DNA of 50,802 nt from a bacterium. GTDB lineage: Bacteria > SZUA-182 > SZUA-191 > JAJRXT01. A program made the position numbers and the translations under genes. The notes below the pieces were generated by a model. The model saw only the letters and a list, made by a program, of their open reading frames with translations, did no database searches and was not told the origin of the DNA. Positions within the stretch are counted from its first letter, which is position 1, and every line of letters starts with the position of its first letter. Location: contig JAJRUS010000018.1 in NCBI GenBank assembly GCA_024277675.1, positions 1 to 50,802 of the forward strand, written 5' to 3'. Shown here piece after piece: positions 1-9,207 of this stretch.

Positions 1-255
1 AGTGCTAATAAAGCTGGAATTACTGCTTATAGCTATTTTTAAGCCCGGCATAGCGGCTAAATCTTATAATTAAATCTTTTGTGGGTTATAGGCTAAATTC
101 TCATCACCCCATCACAAGTACTTTGGGCAACAGCCCGTTGAGACCAGACCACATGTTACATTTAGACATCGCCAGACGAAAGGGGCGGAAACAGATAAGC
201 CAAACCTACAGGTGAACTGACCAGCCTTTTACTCTACCCGGAATTAGGTGTTGGG
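1..255. other. Left-edge region without a supported gene
   Basis: No ORF of useful length is seen here. In frame 1 of the plus strand the window opens with thirteen sense codons (SANKAGITAYSYF) followed by TAA at 40-42. This could be the tail of a plus-strand gene starting outside the window, but it is too short to assign. The rest is noncoding to the eye and forms the downstream flank of the broken ATPase gene on the minus strand. Confidence 0.3.
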
Positions 256-1861
256 TTAAGGAGTTATTCCCAATGCTCTATGGAAAGCAGGGTGGATTAC
301 AACGCTTGTATCCCCAGATATTTCTGCAGCTGATACACTTCGGCCAAGTTCATCAACCCATGATTCAGATTCGTAAGTGTTTAATTTTAATCCAATTAAA
401 CCAATACGATAAAAAATTTGCATGATAATATTTTTAAACCCATGTGCAGTTAATACAGCATCAGCAACTTTATGAGCATATTCCTGCAATAAACCCCGGC
501 CACCTGGATTATCTATAGCAATATCTAAACATAATTCCTCAACATCTTTATTTTCTATAGATGAGATTTTGAATGACCGTGATCTTTTCTTGAGTATGGA
601 TGTAAAATCAATAAGCGAAGGATAATCAGCGCTCCATTCATCTCCTAAAGCCCTCAATCTAGACCGTGAATATTCACCTTCAGCCATTCGTAGTTCATTT
701 ACTTTTAATTTTGATGAATTTGTAGCAACAGAAATACATGTGTTAAAAAAATCAATTATATCACGAGGACGTTGGGCAATATTATAAATAAAATCAGTAA
801 CAAGGATTTTTTTATAGTGTTTTGGCAATAAATCTTTGTGAGTTACTTTTGCTTTTGTATAGCGACGAGAAACAAGAGCATCTATTCTTAAATCCAAAAC
901 ATCAACAAGTTGAGCTTTTTCCCACTTCAATGGTAAGTAAAGAGATTGATATTTTTCCTCTTGAAACCCTGAATCACGGGTAAGTCGGAAAACACGCTCT
1001 ATTAAATCTCTTCTAAGGGCTATTATGATTTTAGCATTTTTTACTTGTATAAAATCTTTTGCCGTTAGGATAAGTGCCATTATTAATTTGTATCTGATTT
1101 TTTCCTCCTATGATTATGTAATATTGTTTTTGGCGATCCGCTAAAACAGTATCTAATAAATTCATGATCTTATGAAGGTCTTGAACCTGTGCTTTGCTTA
1201 TAATATCTTGACCACGTGAATGAAGTTCAAGCTTTTGGTCTTCAGTTAGGTTGCTAATTGAGGATAGCCGAGTTTTTGCAATGCCGATTTTAGCGGTTAG
1301 CTCAGCATTCAATTTTTCTTCCACCCTACTGGTAATTTCTTTTACACGAAATTCTGTTTCTTGCCAAAATTGTTACCCCCATCTAGTAAGATAAACAATC
1401 GCTTCTCTCATTTCTTTATCTTTTTGTGAATTCCCTGAAAACTTAATACGTAAACGATCAAGTAATGATTTATTTTCCTTAGCATCACCATTTTTAAAAT
1501 GATTACGTAATATTTCAACAACAAAAACATGTCTCCAAAGCAGTTTAAAGAATGAATCTAAATTAACGCCCAACCTTGAGAAATAGTTTAATATCGTAGA
1601 ATTAGTTACATAAGTGAGGGCAAGATTTTCGGGATTAATGCGTATGACATGACCTTTTTGTGTTTCATGAAGCTTGATTAAAATAGCAGATTTTCCAGTA
1701 CCGGTACGACCTAAAACTATCGATCTTCTATCATTGATATCTTCTAATAAAGCCAGATCACCTGTATCAACAAAGCATTTTGATAAAAACTCGTCGTCCT
1801 GTTCAGCTCCTGCTGCACCGATTTGGTCATTTTTCCTGAACTTAAAAGTACCATTACTCAA
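256..1861 (-). pseudogene. Broken P-loop ATPase, Sll1717-like family
   Basis: Three ORF-track entries (1373-1861, 1031-1324, 256-1080) are pieces of one gene. The first carries a Walker A motif, GRTGTGKSA, near residue 50. The first two are in the same frame and are separated by one TAA (1373-1375) and a readable stretch QFWQETEFRVKEI. The second leaves frame after DRQKQYYIII; the third resumes in another frame with EEKIRYKLIMALI before its annotated ATG. Relatives of this family as I remember them have about eight extra residues at that junction, so I infer an out-of-frame deletion of roughly two dozen bases. The C-terminus, ending FHRALGI, looks intact. The family is a set of accessory ATPases of uncertain role, often in defence or mobile neighbourhoods. 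Two lesions make a functional product unlikely. Family assignment is from memory of the motifs. Confidence 0.7.
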
Positions 1862-1873
1862 GACTTACTCCTA

Positions 1874-1890
1874 TTGGACATGTTGTCCAA
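1874..1890. promoter_or_regulatory. Perfect inverted repeat upstream of the broken ATPase
   Basis: TTGGACA-TGT-TGTCCAA has seven-base perfect arms around a 3-base spacer. It lies in the 50-base gap between the end of the PIN toxin gene and the start of the ATPase gene, 13 bases upstream of the latter. The symmetry and position suggest an operator, perhaps for a regulator of the ATPase gene. No regulator is identified. Confidence 0.35.
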
Positions 1891-1911
1891 GTTAAGCGTC
1901 TATTGCTGCTT

Positions 1912-2358
1912 TTATTTATTTAAGTCAATAATTTCGATTTCAGTAAAGCTTTTGAAATCCTTCTCATTAGCGGTAGCCAAATAGTGAATCTGGTGGGAGA
2001 GCATTAAAGCTACCACATTGGCATCATGAATGCGTTTACCGACAATATGGTATTTGGATACCAAGTGCAGAAGCTTCTCCACTATGCCATCATGTTCCGG
2101 AAGAATTACTAATGTTTCCAGGAAATCACTAATGCAATTTACTGCTTCTGCTATGGAAAAAGGCTTTTCTGATGTGAGGGGGTGGGTAACAACGAGTAAA
2201 AACTCCCTCACGATTTGAGGAGATATGGCAAGATAATCAAATTTGTCATATAGGCCGGTTAATAGTTGCCTTGACTTATGACATAGGTCTAAATTGACGC
2301 CGCTACTGTATACCAGAAGGTTGGTATCAACGAAACATCCGTTACCTTCCGTTTTCAT
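1912..2358 (-). CDS. PIN-domain ribonuclease toxin (VapC-like)
   Basis: A 148-residue protein with the PIN-domain plan: an early acidic residue in CFVDTNLLVYSS, a central glutamate in QIVREFLLV, and a late acidic cluster in GKRIHDANVVALML followed by HYLATANEKDF. These are the positions of the metal-binding acidic residues in VapC toxins, which cut RNA and are held inactive by their antitoxin. The start overlaps the end of the upstream small gene by 17 bases, the usual coupling of a toxin-antitoxin operon. Length is normal for VapC (about 130-150). The RNA target cannot be predicted. The broken ATPase next to it suggests an accessory island at this edge. Confidence 0.8.
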   Translation of the reverse strand: MKTEGNGCFVDTNLLVYSSGVNLDLCHKSRQLLTGLYDKFDYLAISPQIVREFLLVVTHPLTSEKPFSIAEAVNCISDFLETLVILPEHDGIVEKLLHLVSKYHIVGKRIHDANVVALMLSHQIHYLATANEKDFKSFTEIEIIDLNK

Positions 2359-2566
2359 GATAAATCTCTTCCCGCCTCATCCAACCACCCCGCCATGCTC
2401 CAAAATCATGGTCTAAAAAAGAAAACGGCCTTTTTCCCTTACTTAGCCTTTCTTCAAACTGAACAAAAACCTCAACTTCCTGGCCTCGCCTCACCCCTTT
2501 AATGGCCTGTTTGGTTTCAATATGTTTATCATCTTGAAAAATAGCTTTAACCATTCTTATAGCCAT
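2342..2566 (-). CDS. Antitoxin of the PIN toxin, AF2212/DUF104-like
   Basis: A 74-residue protein immediately upstream of, and overlapping, the PIN toxin. Its opening, VKAIFQDD followed by a short basic stretch and RRGQEVEVFV, resembles the small beta-strand antitoxins of the AF2212/DUF104 type (a short strand, then 'GxxVxV'). The start at 2566 is supported by AGAGGT six bases upstream. The C-terminal half (FLDHDFGAWRGGW) is probably the part that binds the toxin; this is inferred from the general architecture of VapB-type antitoxins. Autoregulation by the complex is likely but no operator is evident upstream. Confidence 0.65.
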   Translation of the reverse strand: MAIRMVKAIFQDDKHIETKQAIKGVRRGQEVEVFVQFEERLSKGKRPFSFLDHDFGAWRGGWMRREEIYHENGR

Positions 2567-2650
2567 TGCTTACCTCTTCATATAAATTACCTTTATATAC
2601 AAATACTACCGCTTTTAGCTCAATATGTCAAAACAAATCGGATAATGGGT

Positions 2651-2686
2651 AGTTCCGGGGACACCAGGGTAATTCCGGGGACACCA
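2651..2686. repeat. Direct repeat TTCCGGGGACACCA, two copies
   Basis: AGTTCCGGGGACACCA (2651-2666) and AATTCCGGGGACACCA (2671-2686) recur with a 20-base period. Similar 'aattccggggacacc' strings are common in metagenomic sequence beside REP-associated (IS200-like) transposase genes. No transposase is present here, so this may be a solo remnant of such an element. That link is from memory and is not shown by the window. Confidence 0.4.
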
Positions 2687-2828
2687 TACTTAATTATTGC
2701 CGTAATAGCACATAATATTTGTTTAAGTTTCGTACCTCAACCCAACCTACCCACTACCGCTAACAATTAACAAAACCGGGCTTTGTCCGGCCACCGCAGG
2801 TTAATTGCCCTACCGCAGGTGGTGGGGG

Positions 2829-2857
2829 TTTCAATTTGACTCCTGTTGTGTTATAAT
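2829..2857 (+). promoter_or_regulatory. Sigma70-type promoter for pheT and following genes
   Basis: TTTCAA at 2829-2834, a 17-base spacer, and a perfect TATAAT at 2852-2857. It lies 38 bases upstream of the pheT ATG, and GGAGAGG just before the ATG gives a ribosome binding site. It would drive pheT and the coupled coiled-coil gene. Confidence 0.55.
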
Positions 2858-2895
2858 TTATCTGATTAAATAACACATCGGGAGAGGTCGGCATT

Positions 2896-4965
2896 ATGAA
2901 GGTCAGTTATAACTGGTTAGCTGAATGGGTCAAGTTAGATATATCGCCGCAGGAGTTAGCCGATAAGCTTACTATGTCCGGCCTGGAGATTGAGGAGGTC
3001 GAATCCATCAGCCGGGCTGGAGTTAACGACACCATTCTGGATGTAGCGGTTACCGCTAACCGCGGGGATTGCCTGGGGATGCTGGGTATGGCCCGCGAGG
3101 TGGGCCTGTTAACCAACTCCAAGGTACAATTACCCCGAATTTCGCTTACCGAGACCGGCCCTGATATAACCGAATTATTCAAGGTGAAAATAGAGGATGC
3201 TGCCGCCTGCCCCCGCTATACCGCCCGCCTGCTGCGCAATGTAAAAATAGGCCCTTCCCCCAAATGGCTGGTGGATAAGCTTAATGCATTAGGACTGCGT
3301 TCCATCAACAATGTGGTGGATGTCACCAATTATGTGTTGCTGGAATGGGGTCAGCCGCTGCACGCCTTCGATCTCGATCTGCTTGCAGAAAACCGCATAA
3401 TCGTGCGCCGGGCAACCCAAAACGAATCGTTTACTACCTTAGACGGGCTAAGCCGTAAGCTGGATACTGATATGTTATTGATTGCAGATAGCGAAAAAGC
3501 GGTGGCTTTAGCCGGGGTCATGGGGGGTGAAAATACCGAAGTAACCGACACTACCCAGAATATTCTACTGGAATGCGCTTATTTTAATCCCGGTAGTATC
3601 CGCCGCACTTCACGCCAGTTGGGGTTAAGTACCGATTCTTCATATCGTTTTGAGCGGGGAGTGGATATATCCGCCCTGCCCCAGGCCATTGACCGGGCGG
3701 CTCAATTGATACAGCAATTAGCCGGGGCTGAGATTGCCAGGGGCCTGATTGATGAATATCCAAACCCCATACCCGCCGCTAAGGTCCAACTCCGCTTTGA
3801 GCGGGTAAACCGGGTTCTGGGAACTAAGCTGTCCAGCTCACAGATTATAAATATCATAAACCGGCTGGAGTTTACGGTATTAAAACAACAAGCGCAGGCG
3901 CTACAGCTTGAAATACCCGGCTATCGCTCCGACATCACCAGGGAAATAGATGTCATTGAGGAAATTGCCCGTATTTACGGCTACCATAATATTACTCAAA
4001 CCACGCCTAAAGGCTGTATAGGCAATAATCCGATTAATCGGTTACATGAGTTGGAAAACCGCGCCAGTGACATCTTGATAGGCTGTGGTTTCTGGGAAGC
4101 CATTAATTTTAGCTTTACAAATGAAAAAGTTTATTATAAAATAAATATGGCAAGTAAGGGGCTTAAACTTAAAAATCCCTTGAATCAGGAACAGCAGTTA
4201 TTGCGGACCAGTCTGACACCCAGCCTGCTGGAAAACCTGAGTACAAACATCAAATATCAGCAGCCTGATGTTTGTATCTTTGAACTAAGTTCAGTATATG
4301 AATCGGCCGGGCTGGATAAATCCCGAACTGATTCAGTACAAGAGCGGCAGTTGATCGCCGGAGCCATGACGGGTAAGCGCCAGAATTCTTTCTGGGGTGA
4401 ACATCAGTTGGAAATTGGTTTTTATGATCTTAAGGGGGTAGTAGAAACCCTGCTGGCTGGTTTTGGAATAGCGGGAGTGAGGTTTTCTCCGCATCGAATT
4501 TCGTTCCTGCAACCAGGGGTGCAGGTGCAGGTAGCTGGAGAATATTTGGGTTTTCTCGGACAATTGGATAAAGATATCGGGGCTGAATTAGATTTAGGGC
4601 AAGCGGTGTTTTTGTTTGAATTGGATTTCATGAGCCTGGTTAAACATATACCCGCTAAAAAGGTCTTTGAGCCACTTTGTCGCTATCCAGCCATAGTACG
4701 GGATATGGCCTTAGTAATTTCCGATGATGTTTCTGCCCGGCAAGTAGAAGATGTTATTTGGGAAAGCTGCCAGCCATGCTTAAGAGAAATCCGATTATTT
4801 GATGTATACCGGGGAGAGCCGCTGGATGAGGGATATAAGAGCTTGGGCTTCTCACTTACTTATCAATCTAACGAGAGAACCTTGACCGAAGAAGAAGTAA
4901 ATTTAAGCTGTGAACAGGTAGTGGCGGAATTAAGGCAGAAAATAGGCGCTACATTGAGGAGATAA
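2896..4965 (+). CDS. pheT: Phenylalanyl-tRNA synthetase beta subunit, short form
   Basis: The beta chain of the alpha2-beta2 enzyme that charges tRNA-Phe in the cytoplasm. It opens MKVSYNWLAEWV, typical of PheT, then passes directly to the B3/B4 region (DVAVTANRGDCLGMLGMARE; NNVVDVTNYVLLEWGQPLHAFD), the B5 domain around residues 290-370, the synthetase-like region (EAINFSFTNEKV), and the C-terminal FDX-ACB anticodon-binding domain starting near RYPAIVRDMAL. At 689 residues it is about 110 shorter than the E. coli type because the N-terminal EMAP/OB-fold tRNA-binding insertion is missing, as in several other lineages. pheS is not in the window. The stop shares one base with the ATG of the next gene (TAATG), so the two are translationally coupled. 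Confidence 0.95.
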   Translation: MKVSYNWLAEWVKLDISPQELADKLTMSGLEIEEVESISRAGVNDTILDVAVTANRGDCLGMLGMAREVGLLTNSKVQLPRISLTETGPDITELFKVKIEDAAACPRYTARLLRNVKIGPSPKWLVDKLNALGLRSINNVVDVTNYVLLEWGQPLHAFDLDLLAENRIIVRRATQNESFTTLDGLSRKLDTDMLLIADSEKAVALAGVMGGENTEVTDTTQNILLECAYFNPGSIRRTSRQLGLSTDSSYRFERGVDISALPQAIDRAAQLIQQLAGAEIARGLIDEYPNPIPAAKVQLRFERVNRVLGTKLSSSQIINIINRLEFTVLKQQAQALQLEIPGYRSDITREIDVIEEIARIYGYHNITQTTPKGCIGNNPINRLHELENRASDILIGCGFWEAINFSFTNEKVYYKINMASKGLKLKNPLNQEQQLLRTSLTPSLLENLSTNIKYQQPDVCIFELSSVYESAGLDKSRTDSVQERQLIAGAMTGKRQNSFWGEHQLEIGFYDLKGVVETLLAGFGIAGVRFSPHRISFLQPGVQVQVAGEYLGFLGQLDKDIGAELDLGQAVFLFELDFMSLVKHIPAKKVFEPLCRYPAIVRDMALVISDDVSARQVEDVIWESCQPCLREIRLFDVYRGEPLDEGYKSLGFSLTYQSNERTLTEEEVNLSCEQVVAELRQKIGATLRR

Positions 4966-5267
4966 TGTTGGCTGACCAAAATATTGTAATAGAAAAATGG
5001 GACGCCCTTGAAGAGCGCATAACCCGGTTGGTAGACACTGCAAAGAGCTTAAAAGAGAAAAACTCGCACTTGTTAAATGAGTTAAATCAGCAAACACTGG
5101 AGTTACAAGCTAAAGCGGAGCTGCTTGATCAATTGCAGCAACAAAATCAGCAATTTGCCCAAGTAAAAGATGAACATGACCGCTTCCTGCAGGAACGAGA
5201 GGAAGTTTGCCGGCGGCTGGAGGGCATGCTGAGTGAACTCGAGCAGGTTCATATTGAAACTGCTTGA
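4965..5267 (+). CDS. Small coiled-coil protein between pheT and zapA
   Basis: One hundred residues, almost entirely heptad-like: leucines and glutamates repeat through RITRLVDTAKSLKEKNSHLL and LLDQLQQQNQQFAQVKDEHD. It has no signal peptide, membrane span or catalytic motif. Small coiled-coil proteins of this size occur beside zapA in many genomes and some resemble ZapB, a partner of ZapA at the division ring. A division role is suggested by position only. It is coupled to pheT by a one-base overlap; zapA follows after 120 bases. Confidence 0.6.
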   Translation: MLADQNIVIEKWDALEERITRLVDTAKSLKEKNSHLLNELNQQTLELQAKAELLDQLQQQNQQFAQVKDEHDRFLQEREEVCRRLEGMLSELEQVHIETA

Positions 5268-5387
5268 TTATTATATATACACCTAGGGAGGAGGATTTTA
5301 ATTTAAACGCGTTGGGATTATTGGAGCGGAATCAGGATAGCAGGATAGACAATCTTCAATGCTTCGATTCAGAGGATATACCAGGGG

Positions 5388-5669
5388 TTGAAAAAGCAAA
5401 CAGAAGTTGAAATATTTGGAAAACGCTATACGGTTAAAAGCGACTTGCACTCTCAAGATATGCTCAAAATTGCCAAATATGTGGATGATAAGATGCAGCT
5501 TTTTAAAAAAAGCTCGTCTATTGCTTCAACTTCTGCAATAGCTGTTTTAGCAGCACTAAACATTACCGAAGAGTTTTTTCAGCTTCGTCTCCAGAAAGAA
5601 GCGATAGAAGGTGTGGTTGAACAAAGGAGTTCCAAGTTAATTGAGCTATTAGAGGAAGGTATACATTAG
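5388..5669 (+). CDS. zapA: Cell division protein ZapA
   Basis: Ninety-three residues with the ZapA plan: an N-terminal strand-rich head (VEIFGKRYTVKSD), the helix SQDMLKIAKYVDDKMQLF, a small-residue helix (STSAIAVLAALNITEEFFQL) and a C-terminal coiled coil. ZapA binds and bundles FtsZ filaments at the septum, so its presence argues for FtsZ-based division. The start is TTG at 5388 with a purine-rich CCAGGGG directly before it; no better start is in frame nearby. The order zapA - 6S RNA - fau that follows is a widely conserved synteny and supports the call. Confidence 0.85.
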   Translation: MKKQTEVEIFGKRYTVKSDLHSQDMLKIAKYVDDKMQLFKKSSSIASTSAIAVLAALNITEEFFQLRLQKEAIEGVVEQRSSKLIELLEEGIH

Positions 5670-5828
5670 CTGAATCAATATCAGTTAATTATGCACAACC
5701 TATTTCAATTATGGTTTATGATGCTGGCTGACTGGTGGTGAGCAAAGCCGGAGCTAAACCAAAAAGGCCTGAATGGGAAAGCAAGAAGGCTTAATAATGT
5801 GCCTGGCAGTGTGGATTATAAGCAATAA

Positions 5829-6030
5829 AGTACCCCTGCCATGTTGGTGATGTAGTGAGTTATTTTGTTCCAACACATACAGAAAAGGAGCCCAACTTTA
5901 GATGTAGCAGTCATGCCTCTAAGAAACACGCCTTTTAGGCACCGGAGGATTTCTAACACATTTAAGAGGGTGCCTGCCTGAATAAAATCAGGTTCAAAAG
6001 CTTCTGCACACCGCATAGAGTGGGGGTTTT
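5829..6030 (+). ncRNA. ssrS: 6S RNA
   Basis: About 200 bases between zapA and fau, the classical location of 6S RNA, which binds sigma70 RNA polymerase by mimicking an open promoter. The ends can pair (ACCCC near 5832 with GGGGT near 6023; TGC with GCA inside). A small hairpin CCTGA-ATAAAA-TCAGG lies on the 3' strand beside where the central bubble would be. An inner stem CCTCT/AGAGG and an apical hairpin GCCTTTTAGGC complete a rod-like fold. A -10-like TTATAA (5816-5821) sits just upstream. Ends are estimated to within several bases. The call rests on synteny, length and fold rather than an alignment. Confidence 0.75.
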
Positions 6031-6108
6031 TCCTTTTGCTTTTCCCCAAAGCTGATAGCTCTGAACCAGAGAAGTTCAGCCGTCGATTTTCTATTCCGGG
6101 GGGAAATT

Positions 6109-6133
6109 AAAACTTAATAAATTAAGTTTTTTT
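6109..6133 (+). terminator. Intrinsic terminator after the 6S RNA region
   Basis: AAAACTTAAT-AA-ATTAAGTTTT is a perfect AT-rich palindrome followed by further T residues. It lies between the 6S RNA and fau, so it could end the 6S primary transcript. The AT-rich stem makes it weaker than a typical terminator. Confidence 0.45.
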
Positions 6134-6198
6134 CCTTCTTTCATTAGCCCGCCCTTTTTTTAATCCTATATATCTTTTAACTGATTTTTTAAATATCC

Positions 6199-6795
6199 GT
6201 GGTTATAAAAGCTGTTGTTCAAAGGGAAAAGAAGCTCATCAGGCAACGCATGATCCGGTTGCGTAATGAGCTTTCGCCCCAAGAGCTGAGAGATAAAAGT
6301 ATTCTTATTGAGCATAACCTGTTTGGAATCCTGCAATTCCAACAGGCGCTGACGGCAATGTTTTATCTCTCGTATAGAAATGAAGTCTATACCCAACTCA
6401 TGATTCGGCAAGCTATGCGGGCAGGCAAAAGAGTTGGGGTACCGGTAGTATGTAAAGATAAAAAACAACTATTGATCTGTGAACTGCATGACCTGGATAA
6501 CGAACTTCATCGGGGCAGCTTCGGTATTTTAGAGCCAAAACCACCATTTATACACCCGCTGGAGTTAGCGGAAATTGAGGTGGTAATCCTACCAGGGGTG
6601 GCTTTTGATGAGTTGGGCCATCGGTTAGGCTATGGTGGGGGATATTATGACAGGCTACTTAAGCAGGCTGATAATCAACTGCTGATTGGCCTGGCATATG
6701 AATCTCAAATAGCATCAGCAATACCTACCTTGTCCCACGATGTCAGAGTAGATATGGTGGTAACCGAACAACGGGTCATTCATGGCACAGATTAG
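6199..6795 (+). CDS. fau: 5-formyltetrahydrofolate cyclo-ligase
   Basis: A 198-residue cytoplasmic enzyme that converts 5-formyl-THF to 5,10-methenyl-THF with ATP. Seen: the N-terminal basic helix (KLIRQRMIRLRNELSPQELR), the mid-domain strand (FYLSYRNEVYT), VGVPVVCKDKKQL, the GSFGILEPKPP loop, VILPGVAFDELGHRLGYGGGYYDRLL, which is the family signature around the phosphate-binding loop, and the C-terminal DVRVDMVVTEQRVI. The start is GTG at 6199 with no clear ribosome binding site, so the first few residues are uncertain. In many bacteria this gene follows 6S RNA and is co-transcribed with it. It is followed after 32 bases by rny. Confidence 0.92.
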   Translation: MVIKAVVQREKKLIRQRMIRLRNELSPQELRDKSILIEHNLFGILQFQQALTAMFYLSYRNEVYTQLMIRQAMRAGKRVGVPVVCKDKKQLLICELHDLDNELHRGSFGILEPKPPFIHPLELAEIEVVILPGVAFDELGHRLGYGGGYYDRLLKQADNQLLIGLAYESQIASAIPTLSHDVRVDMVVTEQRVIHGTD

Positions 6796-6827
6796 TACAA
6801 TTGAGTTAAGAACTCCTTAGAAAGGGG

Positions 6828-8402
6828 GTGGCCAATATTAGCAACGAAATTTTCTATCTTATATTGTTATTTTTTGTAAGTTTAGTTTGCCTATATATCG
6901 GTTATTTAATCAGAAAACGCCTGGCGGAAAGCAAGGTGCTGAATGCTGAAGGATTGGCACAGAAAATTCTGGCGGAAGCAGTAAAAGAGGCCGAAACCAA
7001 ACGTCGGGAGGTGGTACTGGAGGCCAAAGATGCCTTATACCAAAACCGAGCGGATTTTGAGAAGGAAACCCGTGACCGACGCCAGGAACTTCAGAATTTA
7101 GAAAAGCGATTATTGTCCAGGGAGGAGAATTTGGAACGACGCCTGGACTTGCTGGAAAATAAAGAAAGCAAGCTTATTTCACGGGACAAACAGCTTACTC
7201 AACGTGAAAAGGTCGTCCAGGAAAACGAGGCCAATTATGCACATCTGATCGAAGAAGAAAAGCGACAACTGGAGAAGATCTCCGGCATGAGTTCCGACGA
7301 TGCCTGCAAGTTATTGATTTCCGAACTTGAGGGCAAAGCCCAACACGATGCAGCTAAACTGATAAAGCAAATTGAAGATGAAGCCAGAGAAAAAGCAGAG
7401 AGAAAAGCCAAGGAAATTATCAGCCTATCAATTCAAAGGTGCGCCAGCGAATATGTAGCGGAAAACACCGTGTCCGTGGTAGATCTACCTAACAATGAGA
7501 TGAAAGGCCGCATAATCGGCCGGGAAGGACGAAATATCCGGGCGTTGGAAATGGCTACCGGGGTTGATCTGATTATTGATGATACTCCGGAAGCGGTAAT
7601 ATTGTCGGTTTTCGATCCAGTGAGGCGGGCGGTTGCCAAAAAGGCCCTGGAAAAACTGATTCAAGACGGCAGAATCCATCCGGCCCGGATAGAAGAAGTA
7701 GTAGCTAAAAGCAAAAAGGAAATAGACACCAGTATCAGGTAAGCAGGAGAACAAGCTGCGTTTGATTTAGGTGTCCACGGATTGCATCCGGAAGTAATAA
7801 AACTAATCGGCAGGTTGAAATATCGTACCAGTTATGCCCAGAACGTACTGCAACATTCCAAGGAGGTAGCTTATATTACCGGAATAATGGCGGCCGAACT
7901 GGGGATCAGCGTTCAGCAAGCCAAACGGGCTGGATTATTACACGATATCGGCAAAGCAGTTGACCATGATGTTGAGGGATCTCACGCCCAAATCGGGGCT
8001 GACCTGGCTAAAAAATATAACGAGTCGCCGGTTATCATAAATTCAATCGCCGCCCACCATGAAACCGAAGAGGTTGAATATATTGAGGCGTTTCTGGTTC
8101 AGGCGGCCGATGCCTTATCGGCGGCGCGACCGGGAGCCAGGCGAGAAAGTCTGGACTCATATGTGAAGCGGCTGGAACAACTGGAAAACATCGCTAAATC
8201 ATTTCCGGGAGTGGAAAACACTTATGCTTTACAAGCCGGCAGAGAATTACGAATTATGGTAGAACAAAATAAAGTTTCTGATGAAACTGCCGCCAATATA
8301 GCTCGTGAAATTGCCGCCAAGATACAAAATGACGTGAAATACCCCGGCCAGATCAAGGTTACTGTAATAAGAGAAATCCGCTGCGTGGAATATGCCAAGT
8401 AG
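6828..8402 (+). CDS. rny: Ribonuclease Y with an internal in-frame TAA
   Basis: Membrane-anchored endoribonuclease that starts mRNA decay. One 525-codon frame, the normal family length: N-terminal membrane span (residues about 5-25), a long charged coiled coil to about 200, a KH domain ([21 protein letters not shown]), and an HD domain ([44 protein letters not shown]). The frame is broken only by TAA at 7740-7742 (codon 305), reading SIR[21 protein letters not shown]. Relatives have Glu here (IREAGEQ), so one GAA-to-TAA change explains it. The ORF track lists the halves as 6828-7742 and 7782-8402. The stop falls exactly between KH and HD domains. A split enzyme restarting at TTG 7782 is possible but that site has only a weak Shine-Dalgarno. 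GTG start with AAAGGGGG upstream. Confidence 0.9.
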
Positions 8403-8418
8403 TTTGTTGGGAGTTTAA

Positions 8419-9207
8419 GTGAATATAATTTTTATCGGAGATATTGTAGGCAAGTGTGGCCGTCAACTAATTTTCGAACACTTACCGGACTTGATAAATC
8501 AGTACCAGGTCGATTTATGTATTGCTAATGTGGAAAATGTAGCCGGGGGACTTGGCATTACCCCTGCTATTGCCCGTCAGCTACTGGATTCCGGCATTCA
8601 GGTTTTAACCTCGGGCAATCATGTCTGGGACAAGCGGGAAGTAGAGGAATACATCACTCAAGAAAGAAGATTGTTGCGACCGGCTAATTATCCGCCAGGA
8701 ACCCCCGGATATGGAAGTACCACCATCGACCTGCCATCCGGTGATACAGTGGGTATCCTGAATTTAGCCGGGCGGGTGTTTATGCAGAGTCTGGATTGCC
8801 CATTCAGGGTCGGTATGGCTGAACTTGAAAAATTGATGCCCCAGGCTTCGGTAATTATAGTGGATTTCCATGCCGAGGCTACTTCTGAAAAGGTGGCTAT
8901 GGGTTGGTATCTGGATGGAAAAGTAAGCGCCATTATCGGCACTCATACTCATATACCAACCGCCGATGAGCACATCCTGCCTCAAGGCTCGGCTTACATC
9001 ACCGATGTGGGTATGACCGGAGCCTATGATTCGGTAATCGGCATAAAGAAAGAGTTGGTGCTTAAGCGATTTCTTTATCAACTTCCGGTGCGTTTTGAAG
9101 CCGCCAAAAAAGACCCTCGCTTATGTGGAATATTTTTAGAGGTTGATGCGAAAACAGGCCGGACAATGTCAGTGGAACGCATTCAAATCAAATCACAAAA
9201 ACAATGA
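8419..9207 (+). CDS. ymdB: YmdB-type metallophosphoesterase (TIGR00282 family)
   Basis: A 262-residue cytoplasmic dinuclear-metal phosphoesterase; the family hydrolyses 2',3'-cyclic nucleotides and in Bacillus is encoded beside rny, as here. Metal-site motifs are visible in order: GDIVGKCGR at the N-terminus, NVENVAGG near 40, GNHVWDKRE near 67, VDFHAEATSEK near 150 and GTHTHIPTADEH near 175-185. It starts at GTG 8419 with GGGAG upstream, 16 bases after the rny stop. Its end overlaps xseA by four bases (ATGA). Full family length and no lesions. Confidence 0.9.
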   Translation: MNIIFIGDIVGKCGRQLIFEHLPDLINQYQVDLCIANVENVAGGLGITPAIARQLLDSGIQVLTSGNHVWDKREVEEYITQERRLLRPANYPPGTPGYGSTTIDLPSGDTVGILNLAGRVFMQSLDCPFRVGMAELEKLMPQASVIIVDFHAEATSEKVAMGWYLDGKVSAIIGTHTHIPTADEHILPQGSAYITDVGMTGAYDSVIGIKKELVLKRFLYQLPVRFEAAKKDPRLCGIFLEVDAKTGRTMSVERIQIKSQKQ

